Assembly (NCBI GenBank): GCA_947502505.1 | Contig: CANNAE010000002.1 | Location: 186,001 to 250,000 of the forward strand | Source of the DNA: an uncultured Planococcus sp. | Lineage (GTDB): Bacteria; Bacillota; Bacilli; Bacillales_A; Planococcaceae | DNA length: 64,000 nucleotides | Direction: 5' to 3' | Shown here: piece after piece, positions 1 through 6,667 of the stretch | How the letters are laid out: the number at the start of each line of letters is the position of its first letter | Numbering within the stretch: the first letter of the stretch is position 1 | The notes under the pieces: model-generated | Database searches by the model: none | What the model was told of the DNA's origin: nothing | What the model saw: only the letters and a program-made list of their open reading frames with translations | Program-made: the position numbers and the translations under genes

Positions 1-102
1 AATTTCCTGATAGCTCAAAATCCCGCCGAACACCACTGTCGTCAACAGCACGAGCGAAGTCGTCAGCAGGATGATTTTGGTTTGCAGCGATAATTTTTTC
101 AT
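1..102 (-). CDS. N-terminus of a membrane signal transducer, probably a sensor kinase (partial)
   Basis: The gene starts at 102 with ATG behind a good ribosome binding site (AGGAGAAGG) and runs off the left edge, so only 34 residues are visible. They read as a short basic start (MKKLSLQTKI) followed by a hydrophobic stretch rich in Leu, Thr and Val, which is one transmembrane helix. This opening is typical of membrane-anchored sensor histidine kinases, for example the CitA/DcuS type, and of chemoreceptors. The catalytic part is outside the window, so the family call is only a guess from the N-terminal style. The following gene on the same strand is separated by a terminator, so this gene has its own promoter in the 103-213 interval. 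Confidence 0.45.
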   Translation of the reverse strand, partial: MKKLSLQTKIILLTTSLVLLTTVVFGGILSYQEI

Positions 103-213
103 GGCATCCTTCTCCTGTGTAGACCGTTTTTCATTAAATGTAGTCTACCATATCCTAAAACGGCCAAAAGAATAAATTCTTAGAATTCTCTAAAAACATT
201 TTTTACCAATAAA

Positions 214-246
214 AAGCCCTGGTCTCCAAACGGAAAATCAGGGCTT
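214..246 (-). terminator. Rho-independent terminator after the OsmC gene
   Basis: An 8-bp perfect stem (AAGCCCTG 214-221 with CAGGGCTT 239-246) is followed on the minus strand by TTTTTATTGG. It closes the sugar kinase-OsmC transcript. Confidence 0.85.
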
Positions 247-250
247 CGCT

Positions 251-697
251 TTATGCTGTTGTGATATCGGCTTCCAGTTCAACTGCGACGTTGCCTTGGA
301 TAGCGCGTGTGATCATGCAGGATGATTCGGCTTTTTCCGCGAGCTTGTGCGCAAGCTTGAGTTCTTTTTCGCTGGCCTCAGCCGATAAGACGACTTTCGG
401 GCGGTGGATAATTTTTTTATAGGTGATAACGCCATTCTCGACTTCCACGATGCCTTCCGACTCCATCGTCAGCGACTCTTTTGCCAGCTTGCTGCGCTCC
501 ATCATCGCGGCGAGCGTGATGATATAACAGGTTGCTGCCGCACCGAGCAGCATCTCGTCCGGGTTCGTGCCGGCTCCTGGGCCGTCCATTTCGGGGGGAA
601 TCGAGATTTGCGTCTTCAAGTTCCCTGTTTCGATCGTCCCGACGTCATTGCGGTTGCCGGGCCAGTCTGCTGTTAGATGAAAACTATGCATGGCCAT
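251..697 (-). CDS. OsmC/Ohr-family peroxiredoxin
   Basis: This is a 148-residue protein of the OsmC family, thiol-dependent enzymes that reduce organic hydroperoxides in the cytoplasm. The two conserved cysteines are present: Cys57 in AATCYIITL and Cys127 in ESSCMITRAI. The sequence between them has the usual alternating strands and helix, and the length matches the family. An open frame extends upstream to 781, but ATG at 697 follows GAGGAGG at a spacing of about 8 bases and is the better start. The gene lies 17 bases downstream of a PfkB-type sugar kinase on the same strand and probably shares its transcript. Why these two would be co-expressed is not clear. The precise subfamily (Ohr or OsmC) cannot be decided by eye. 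Confidence 0.88.
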   Translation of the reverse strand: MAMHSFHLTADWPGNRNDVGTIETGNLKTQISIPPEMDGPGAGTNPDEMLLGAAATCYIITLAAMMERSKLAKESLTMESEGIVEVENGVITYKKIIHRPKVVLSAEASEKELKLAHKLAEKAESSCMITRAIQGNVAVELEADITTA

Positions 698-714
698 TGC
701 TGCTTCCTCCTCTT

Positions 715-1653
715 CTATTCCCAATCTTCCATATCTTCGCTTCGGGGCATCGCTGTGATGGCGCCTGCCCGTGTTGCACAAAGCGCTCCCAGCTTATTGC
801 CGAAGCCGGCACAAGCCACCAGTTGTTGCTGGTTTTTTGGCATGCCATTTAAATGGACATGGCGGATGATGCCTGCCATAAACGCATCCCCAGCACCCGT
901 CGTATCGACAGGCTGGACCGGTACGACCGGCACATGGATGGTCTCTTCCTGAAACACCGCATGCGTGCCATGTTCCCCGTCCGTGACGAAAACTACCGGC
1001 AGGCGGTATTTTTTCAAATTTTCGATGCCCGCTTCCAATGAATCAGCTTCCATCAGGAACAATAGCTCTTCTACTGTCAGTTTTAAAATATCTGCTTGCG
1101 GCAAGAAGCGCAGGACGGTCTGGCGGCATAGCTCTTCGCTATCCCAGCGCAAAGGCCGGATGTTGACGTCATAAGAACAGATCACATCGTGGGACTTAGC
1201 CAACTCCAGTGCCTGTGCCGTCGTTTCACGCGCTTCCGGATGAAACAGCGTGCCTGAGCAAAAATGGAACAGGCTCGCTGATTCAAAGGCTTCCCCAGCG
1301 AGTTCGTCTGCTGTTACTTGCAAATCGGGCGTCTCATTGTCATAAGAAGCGAAGACGCGATCGTTCGCTTCCGTCAAATGAATATACACTCCGCTGATGC
1401 GTTTTTCCGGGCGTTTGATTGAATGCGTCAAATCAACACCTTCCGCCTGGAGCGCCTGGCAGAAAAACGATGAAATTTCATCATCCCCAGTGATGGTGAT
1501 AAATGCCGAGGGGACTCCAAGCCGGCTGACGCCAGCAGAGACGTTGACGGTAGCGCCTCCGAGATATAGATCGAACAAATCGTTGTTTTTGGTAGTTGCA
1601 ATATAATCGACAAACGCGTCGCCGTAAGTCAGGACGTGCCTGTTAGCTTCCAT
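715..1653 (-). CDS. PfkB-family carbohydrate kinase, fructokinase-like
   Basis: The 312-residue protein has the ribokinase/PfkB signatures. An N-terminal glycine-rich substrate motif (GGATVNVSAGVSRLG, about residues 32-46) and a C-terminal ATP/anion-hole motif (DTTGAGDAFMAGI, about residues 250-262), which contains the catalytic Asp, are both intact. Such enzymes phosphorylate a sugar or sugar-like alcohol with ATP; the overall pattern resembles fructokinases, but sugar specificity cannot be read from sequence. The start at 1653 follows GGGGAGAG. No sugar transporter or sugar hydrolase lies nearby, so the substrate cannot be inferred from context. The OsmC gene follows closely. Confidence 0.85.
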   Translation of the reverse strand: MEANRHVLTYGDAFVDYIATTKNNDLFDLYLGGATVNVSAGVSRLGVPSAFITITGDDEISSFFCQALQAEGVDLTHSIKRPEKRISGVYIHLTEANDRVFASYDNETPDLQVTADELAGEAFESASLFHFCSGTLFHPEARETTAQALELAKSHDVICSYDVNIRPLRWDSEELCRQTVLRFLPQADILKLTVEELLFLMEADSLEAGIENLKKYRLPVVFVTDGEHGTHAVFQEETIHVPVVPVQPVDTTGAGDAFMAGIIRHVHLNGMPKNQQQLVACAGFGNKLGALCATRAGAITAMPRSEDMEDWE

Positions 1654-1796
1654 AATTCTCTCCCCTTCTCCAAAGAACCTTCACCCGCTGCTTTTCTCTC
1701 AGCAACTTGTTAAATTCACTTTCCCTATTATTTCAACAGAAAACGGGCAGGGCAAGAGAAAAGCTTTAAACGCGCGGTATCATCGGTTTTTGGCAT

Positions 1797-1824
1797 AAAA
1801 AAACCGGAGAAAAATTTTCTCCGG
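1797..1824 (-). terminator. Terminator of the metNIQ operon
   Basis: A 10-bp perfect stem (CCGGAGAAAA with TTTTCTCCGG, 1804-1824) is followed on the minus strand by seven T. It sits just after the metQ stop. Confidence 0.9.
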
Positions 1825-1837
1825 CGGGCTTTTCTTA

Positions 1838-2665
1838 TTATTCAGCCATCCACTCCGGTTTGCCGAAGCCGACAAACTCTTCATCAATGACCGCTTCGAA
1901 TTCTTCCGACTCGACGATTTCGACCAGATCCGCTGCCAATTCACTGTCTTCATTGTCTGCTGAAACCGCTACGACATTGCGGTACTGGTCAGGCATGTCT
2001 TCAAGCGCCAAAGCGTCAAGCAAGTCCATGTCCGCTGCGAGGGCGTAGTTACCCGGAACGGCGGCAAGGTCTGTTCCTTCCACTGAACGCGGCAATTGGC
2101 CCGCTTCAATTGGCTGGAACACCAGGTTTTTCGGATTTTCCGTTACATCGCGCTCGGACACTTTGAGCACTTCCGCATCCGGATCCAGTTCAACCAAGCC
2201 TTCATCCTGCAGGATCAATAATGCCCGCGCACCGTTGACGGGATCGTTCGGAATCGCGATAGTCGCGCCTTCCTCTATTGCCTCTATCGAATCGAATTCA
2301 TTCGAGTAGATGCCCATCGGCGCGGTCGGGACTGTGATCAATGCGCTCAAATCCATATTATTTTCCGTTTCGAAGTTTTCCAGGTAAACCGTGTGTTGGA
2401 ACAAGTTGGCGTCGATCTCCCCGTTGTTCAATGCGTTATTCGGCTGGATATAATCACTGAATTCGATTGTTTCCACCGTATAGCCCTTTTCTTCAAGTGA
2501 CGGCACGATGGCCGCGTTCAGCATATCGCTATAAGGCCCGGCTGTCGCGCCGAGTTTGATGTCTTTCGACGCTTCGCCGCCTTCAGTTCCTGAATCTGTT
2601 TCTTCTCCGCCGCACGCGGCTAGTGCAAGTGCGCTCGCTGCCAATATCCATGTAAGTTTTTTCAT
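1838..2665 (-). CDS. metQ: Methionine ABC transporter substrate-binding lipoprotein MetQ
   Basis: This 275-residue NlpA-family lipoprotein captures methionine outside the membrane and delivers it to MetI. A signal peptide ends in the lipobox LAAC with the lipidated Cys at residue 18, followed by a flexible acidic Glu/Gly/Ser linker. Family hallmarks include GATAGPYSDML near the mature N-terminus and the segments NNGEIDANLFQH and IAIPNDPVNGARAL that line the ligand site. The gene is the last of three in a single operon (metN-metI-metQ) and starts 12 bases after metI, behind GGGGAG. Expression should follow the SAM riboswitch upstream of metN. The partner genes and the riboswitch make methionine by far the most likely ligand. 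Confidence 0.95.
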   Translation of the reverse strand: MKKLTWILAASALALAACGGEETDSGTEGGEASKDIKLGATAGPYSDMLNAAIVPSLEEKGYTVETIEFSDYIQPNNALNNGEIDANLFQHTVYLENFETENNMDLSALITVPTAPMGIYSNEFDSIEAIEEGATIAIPNDPVNGARALLILQDEGLVELDPDAEVLKVSERDVTENPKNLVFQPIEAGQLPRSVEGTDLAAVPGNYALAADMDLLDALALEDMPDQYRNVVAVSADNEDSELAADLVEIVESEEFEAVIDEEFVGFGKPEWMAE

Positions 2666-2677
2666 GTCATTCTCCCC

Positions 2678-3349
2678 TTATCGTTTATCCAGTTTTTTGG
2701 CTGTAAAGTCGCCGGCCTGTTGAATCAATTGGACAAGCACGATCAAAATGACGACTGTCACAATCATGATTGTATTGTCGTAGCGGTAATAACCGAAACG
2801 GATCGCCAAATCGCCGATACCGCCGCCGCCGACTACGCCCGCCATCGCTGAATAGGCGATCAGGCTGATGACCGTCAGCGTAACGCCTTGGATCAGGCTC
2901 GCTTTTGCTTCCGGTAAGAGTACGTCTTTAATGATCATCCACGGCGTGGCACCGACGGCGATCGCCGCTTCGATGACGCCTTTATCGATATCCCGGAGCG
3001 CCGTTTCCACAATGCGTGCGAAAAACGGAATCGCTGCAACCGATAAGGAAACGCTCGCTGCAATCGGCCCGATCGTTGTACCCGTGATCAATTGCGTCAA
3101 TGGAATGAGCGCTACCAGCAAAATGATGAAAGGAATCGAGCGGACGATATTGACGATAAACCCGATGACCGAATTGACCGGCCGGTTTTCCCAGAACAAG
3201 CCCCGGTCTGTGATGAATAGCAAGATGCCAAGAGGCAAGCCGATGATCAATGCCACGGCCAATGAAATGCCGATCATGATCAGGGTCTGATAAAACGCTA
3301 CTTGGATCTCCGGCCACAAATCAATAATTCTTTCCCATTCAATCCCCAT
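2678..3349 (-). CDS. metI: Methionine ABC transporter permease MetI
   Basis: The protein has 223 residues with about five membrane-spanning segments, and the EAA-type coupling loop (AAIAVGATPWMIIKDVLLPEA, about residues 130-150) contacts the ATPase MetN. The C-terminal VVGGGGIGDLAIRFGYYRY segment is characteristic of MetI permeases. ATG at 3349 follows GGAGG and overlaps the end of metN by 11 bases, so the two are translationally coupled. It forms the transmembrane channel of the D/L-methionine importer. Confidence 0.95.
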   Translation of the reverse strand: MGIEWERIIDLWPEIQVAFYQTLIMIGISLAVALIIGLPLGILLFITDRGLFWENRPVNSVIGFIVNIVRSIPFIILLVALIPLTQLITGTTIGPIAASVSLSVAAIPFFARIVETALRDIDKGVIEAAIAVGATPWMIIKDVLLPEAKASLIQGVTLTVISLIAYSAMAGVVGGGGIGDLAIRFGYYRYDNTIMIVTVVILIVLVQLIQQAGDFTAKKLDKR

Positions 3350-4352
3350 GCTTCATCACCTCCACAATTGCATTGCGTTGTTCTAGATACCTAATTGCCT
3401 CGCCTACTTGCGCTTGGCCGCCTTTCAGTTCCATGACAAAAATTCCAAGCGGCAGCTCCTGTATGTATTCAATCGCACCGTGAAGGAAATTGCCTTTGAC
3501 CGGATAGCTTTGGAGCATATCGGAAATGATGCCGTCCCCGGCCACTTCGCCTTTGAATAATACTTTGACGATCGTGCCATCGCAGCGCGCAAGAATTTCT
3601 TCCGGCACATTGAACGATACGACGCTCGAGATGAATTCTTTCGTCAAAGCGGTTTTCGGATCGGCGAAGATATCGTAGACGCGCCCTTCTTCGATGACGC
3701 GCCCTCCTTGCATGACCGCCATACGGTCGCAAATTTCCTTGACGACGTTCATTTCATGGGTGATCAGCACAATCGTGATATTGAGCTTGCGATTGATGTC
3801 TTTTAATAAACGCAAAATCGATAAGGTCGTGTTCGGGTCGAGTGCAGAAGTCGCTTCATCGCATAACAGCACAGCCGGTTCATTGGCGAGTGCTCGGGCG
3901 ATGCCGACACGCTGCTTTTGCCCGCCGCTCAGCTGGGCAGGATAGACATCGCGTTTATCCGACAAGCCGACCATTTCTAGCAGCTCATCGACGCGCGTGC
4001 CGATTTTCTTGCTCGGCGTGCCCGCTGCGCGCAGGGCGAAGGAAATGTTTTCCGCAACTGTTTTTTGGCTGATTAGATAAAAGTGCTGGAAGATCATGCC
4101 GATTTTCAGGCGCGCTTTGCGCAATCCGTCACCGCTCAGCTTCGTTAAATCCTGCCCATCTACTCTCACCGTCCCGGATGTCGGGCGTTCGAGCAAATTG
4201 ATGCAGCGGATTAGCGAGCTCTTGCCCGCTCCCGAATAGCCGACAATGCCGAAAATCTCCCCGGTCTTCACTTCTAAGCTGACATCGTCCACGCCTTTGA
4301 CCGTACCGTGCTTGGTTTGATAAGTTTTGCTCAATTGTTCGATTTGAATCAT
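3339..4352 (-). CDS. metN: Methionine ABC transporter ATP-binding protein MetN
   Basis: This 337-residue ATPase energises methionine import. Walker A is GYSGAGKS (residues 38-45); the signature LSGGQKQR, Walker B (LLCDEATSALDP) and switch His (ITHEM) follow. After the nucleotide-binding domain comes a C-terminal NIL domain (about residues 260-337), which in MetN binds methionine and provides transinhibition. An in-frame start lies upstream at 4400, but that codon falls inside the riboswitch terminator; ATG at 4352 with GGGGAGTG in front is the real start. It is the first gene of metNIQ and is directly controlled by the upstream SAM riboswitch. Confidence 0.96.
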   Translation of the reverse strand: MIQIEQLSKTYQTKHGTVKGVDDVSLEVKTGEIFGIVGYSGAGKSSLIRCINLLERPTSGTVRVDGQDLTKLSGDGLRKARLKIGMIFQHFYLISQKTVAENISFALRAAGTPSKKIGTRVDELLEMVGLSDKRDVYPAQLSGGQKQRVGIARALANEPAVLLCDEATSALDPNTTLSILRLLKDINRKLNITIVLITHEMNVVKEICDRMAVMQGGRVIEEGRVYDIFADPKTALTKEFISSVVSFNVPEEILARCDGTIVKVLFKGEVAGDGIISDMLQSYPVKGNFLHGAIEYIQELPLGIFVMELKGGQAQVGEAIRYLEQRNAIVEVMKHGD

Positions 4353-4373
4353 GCTGTCCACTCCCCTAGGCAA

Positions 4374-4410
4374 ATAAAAAATGTCTCTTTTTTTTATCAA
4401 AAAGAGACAT
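4374..4410 (-). terminator. Riboswitch-controlled intrinsic terminator upstream of metN
   Basis: The hairpin ATGTCTCTTTTTG...AAAAAGAGACAT (4381-4410) is followed by TTTTTATTTG on the minus strand. It lies between the SAM-I aptamer and the metN start and is the expected expression platform: SAM bound gives termination. Confidence 0.9.
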
Positions 4411-4428
4411 CGAAAATGAATATTCCGA

Positions 4429-4531
4429 CTTATCTTTCAGAATGGAATCCATTCTGCAGGAATTGGCACCTTCCCATTATATGGGGGTTGCCGGACGTCA
4501 CAGGGCCTTACCCTCGGTCTCTCTTGATAAG
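4429..4531 (-). ncRNA. SAM-I riboswitch (S box) controlling metNIQ
   Basis: On the minus strand the RNA reads CTTATCAAGAGAG, then GAGGG, GCCC, CCGGCAACC, AAGGTGCCAATTCC and GATAAG. These are the conserved SAM-I aptamer elements: the P1 stem is closed by CTTATC (4526-4531) with GATAAG (4429-4434), followed by the kink-turn region and the invariant GGCAACC and GGTGCCAATTCC blocks. A terminator hairpin follows immediately. When SAM is plentiful the aptamer should stabilise and transcription of the methionine importer should stop. Family knowledge: S boxes are the standard methionine-regulon switch in Bacillales. Confidence 0.96.
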
Positions 4532-4553
4532 CATGCGTATTTGGTTGTTTTCC

Positions 4554-4583
4554 ATACTACCTGCACGGGGACAGTATTGTCAA
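4554..4583 (-). promoter_or_regulatory. Sigma-A promoter of the S box-metNIQ transcript
   Basis: TTGACA (4578-4583) and TAGTAT (4554-4559) are separated by 18 bases and point into the riboswitch. The -35 box overlaps the TGA stop of the upstream mtnU gene. Confidence 0.8.
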
Positions 4584-5374
4584 TGCGATTTTTCAAACTT
4601 TTTGTACAGTTGGACGCGCCGGTCATCGAATACCGGGATGCGGCCCCGTACTTCGTCGACTTCTGACAGGTCGATTTCAGTGTAGCCGATGCCTTCGTCT
4701 TGCCCCATGTCCATCCGCACTTCCCCCCACGGTGCAATGACCATCGAATGGCCGCCAAACTCATTTTTCGGGTCACTGCCGATGCGGTTTACGGCGATGA
4801 TGAAGCATTGGTTTTCGATCGCACGCGCCTGAAGCAGGATGCGCCAATGGTCGATGCGCGCTGCCGGCCATTCAGCCGGCACAAAAATTGCCTTAGCCCC
4901 GTTCAGCGCTTGTGCGCGCAGCCATTCCGGGAAACGGATGTCGTAACAGATGACGCCGCCATAAGTTTCGCCATCCAACTTGAATGTGCCGAGCGCTCCT
5001 CCTTCTTCGAGATGGATATGCTCATCCATCAAGCCGAAACGGTGCGCTTTATCGTATTCCGAGACAAGCTCCCCTGCAGAATCGGCCACATACATCGTGT
5101 TGTAGAAACCGCCGTCTTTTTTTGTAGAGACCGATCCCCCAACGATATGGACGCCCCGTTCTTTCGCAAATTGCTGCAACAATTCCACGGTTCGGCCATC
5201 GCGGTCCGCAAGTTCCTCAAGCTGCGTCAATGCGTATCCCGTATTCCACATTTCAGGCAGCACGATGACCTCCGCCCCGTTTTCTGCGGCTTCTTCCAAA
5301 TAATCTTTCACACGCTGAAAATTCGTTTCCGGCTCCCCGAAAGCGATGTCCATCTGCACACAAGCGATTTTCAT
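4580..5374 (-). CDS. mtnU: Carbon-nitrogen hydrolase, probable omega-amidase MtnU
   Basis: This 264-residue nitrilase-superfamily enzyme has the catalytic triad Glu41 (LPEMWNTGY), Lys109 (YDKAHRFGLMDE) and Cys143 (VICYDIRFPEW). In Bacilli, MtnU is the omega-amidase that deaminates the alpha-ketoglutaramate-type product of the glutamine-dependent transamination in methionine salvage. The assignment rests on the family plus the divergent neighbour mtnE and the adjoining S-box operon. Another omega-amidase or N-carbamoyl hydrolase role is possible, though less likely in this context. The start at 5374 follows GGGGGAAAGAAC. Confidence 0.82.
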   Translation of the reverse strand: MKIACVQMDIAFGEPETNFQRVKDYLEEAAENGAEVIVLPEMWNTGYALTQLEELADRDGRTVELLQQFAKERGVHIVGGSVSTKKDGGFYNTMYVADSAGELVSEYDKAHRFGLMDEHIHLEEGGALGTFKLDGETYGGVICYDIRFPEWLRAQALNGAKAIFVPAEWPAARIDHWRILLQARAIENQCFIIAVNRIGSDPKNEFGGHSMVIAPWGEVRMDMGQDEGIGYTEIDLSEVDEVRGRIPVFDDRRVQLYKKFEKSH

Positions 5375-5459
5375 GTTCTTTCCCCCTGTAGACAGTTTAG
5401 ATTAAACTCTATAAGATTTGAGGTAGATGTGCAATTATTTAGAAAACAAGGAGGATTCC

Positions 5460-6629
5460 ATGGACTTTTCAAATCGCTTACACAATCTTCCGGACCAGTT
5501 TTTCGCCGCGCTTGTCGCCAAGGCTTCCAAAGCGGTTGAAGAAGGGCGCGACGTCATCAACCTCGGCCAGGGAAATCCCGACCAGCCGACACCGCCGCAT
5601 ATTGTCAAGGCTATGCAAACAGCAGTAGCCGATCCGAAAACACACCGCTATTCGCCATTTCGCGGGCTTGGTACATTACGAAAAGCCGCTGCCGATTTTT
5701 ATAAACGGGAATACGGCGTCGACATCGATCCCGATTTGGAAGTCGCTATTGTTTCTGGCACAAAGATCGGCTTTGTCGAATTGCCGATCGCGCTTTTAAA
5801 TCCGGGCGATTCGCTTTTATTGCCTGACCCAGGCTATCCGGATTACCTATCGGGCGCGCCGCTTGCTGACATCGAGATCGATTTGATGAAGCTTGAGGGG
5901 GCCAATGGCTATTTGCCAAACTATGACGAAGTGTCAGAGTCGGTCCGGCAACGTGCCAAACTATTGTATTTGAATTACCCGAACAATCCAACCGGCGCTA
6001 CAGCCACCCAGGATTTCTTTGATGAGACCATTGAGTTCGCCAAACACAACGATATCGCCGTCGTGCATGACTTTGCCTACGGGGGCATCGGTTTTGACGG
6101 CCATAAACCGGTGAGCTTCCTGCAGTCCGAAGGGGCCAAAGATGTCGGTATTGAAATGTACACTTTATCGAAAACCTATAATATGGCGGGCTGGCGCATC
6201 GGCTTTGCGGTCGGCAACTCCAAAATGATCGAGGCCTTGAATACAGTCCAGGACCATTTGTTTGCAGGCATCTTCCCGGCGGTTCAGCTCGCCGCAGCCG
6301 AAGCCCTAACGGCAAGCCAGCAATGTGTCGATGAGCTGGTTGAACTGTACAAAAACAGGCGCCGCGTACTGATGGATGAATGCCGCCGGATCGGCTGGGA
6401 TGTCGAGGCACCTAAAGGCTCGTTCTTCGCCTGGCTGCCGGTCCCTGAAGGCTTCACAAGCATCGAGTTTTCCGATTACCTGCTCGACAAAGCGGACATC
6501 GCCGTGGCCGCAGGAAGCGGCTTCGGCTCTGCAGGCGAAGGCTTCGTTCGCGTCGGCTTGCTGGTGGACGAACAGCGCATCAAAGAAGCGATCCAGCGCA
6601 TCGAGAAACTGGACATTTTCACTAAATAA
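5460..6629 (+). CDS. mtnE: PLP-dependent aminotransferase MtnE of methionine salvage
   Basis: The 389-residue fold-type I aminotransferase resembles Bacillus MtnE closely from end to end, including VINLGQGNPDQPTP, LLPDPGYPDYLSG, LNYPNNPTGA and YTLSKTYNMAGWR. The PLP-binding lysine is Lys238 in TLSKTY. MtnE converts 4-methylthio-2-oxobutyrate to methionine, the last step of the methylthioadenosine salvage route. The frame is open from 5427, but ATG at 5460 follows AAGGAGG and is preferred. The gene is transcribed away from mtnU with an 85-base shared promoter region, and it ends at a bidirectional terminator. The other mtn genes are not in this window. Confidence 0.9.
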   Translation: MDFSNRLHNLPDQFFAALVAKASKAVEEGRDVINLGQGNPDQPTPPHIVKAMQTAVADPKTHRYSPFRGLGTLRKAAADFYKREYGVDIDPDLEVAIVSGTKIGFVELPIALLNPGDSLLLPDPGYPDYLSGAPLADIEIDLMKLEGANGYLPNYDEVSESVRQRAKLLYLNYPNNPTGATATQDFFDETIEFAKHNDIAVVHDFAYGGIGFDGHKPVSFLQSEGAKDVGIEMYTLSKTYNMAGWRIGFAVGNSKMIEALNTVQDHLFAGIFPAVQLAAAEALTASQQCVDELVELYKNRRRVLMDECRRIGWDVEAPKGSFFAWLPVPEGFTSIEFSDYLLDKADIAVAAGSGFGSAGEGFVRVGLLVDEQRIKEAIQRIEKLDIFTK

Positions 6630-6633
6630 GCAT

Positions 6634-6667
6634 AAAAAAAGAAGGCCTCAGCGCCTTCTTTTTTTAT
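6634..6667. terminator. Bidirectional terminator between mtnE and the phosphoesterase gene
   Basis: The stem GAAGGC/GCCTTC, extended by the flanking A and T runs (6634-6667), lies between two convergent genes and overlaps the stop of the minus-strand gene. Confidence 0.85.
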
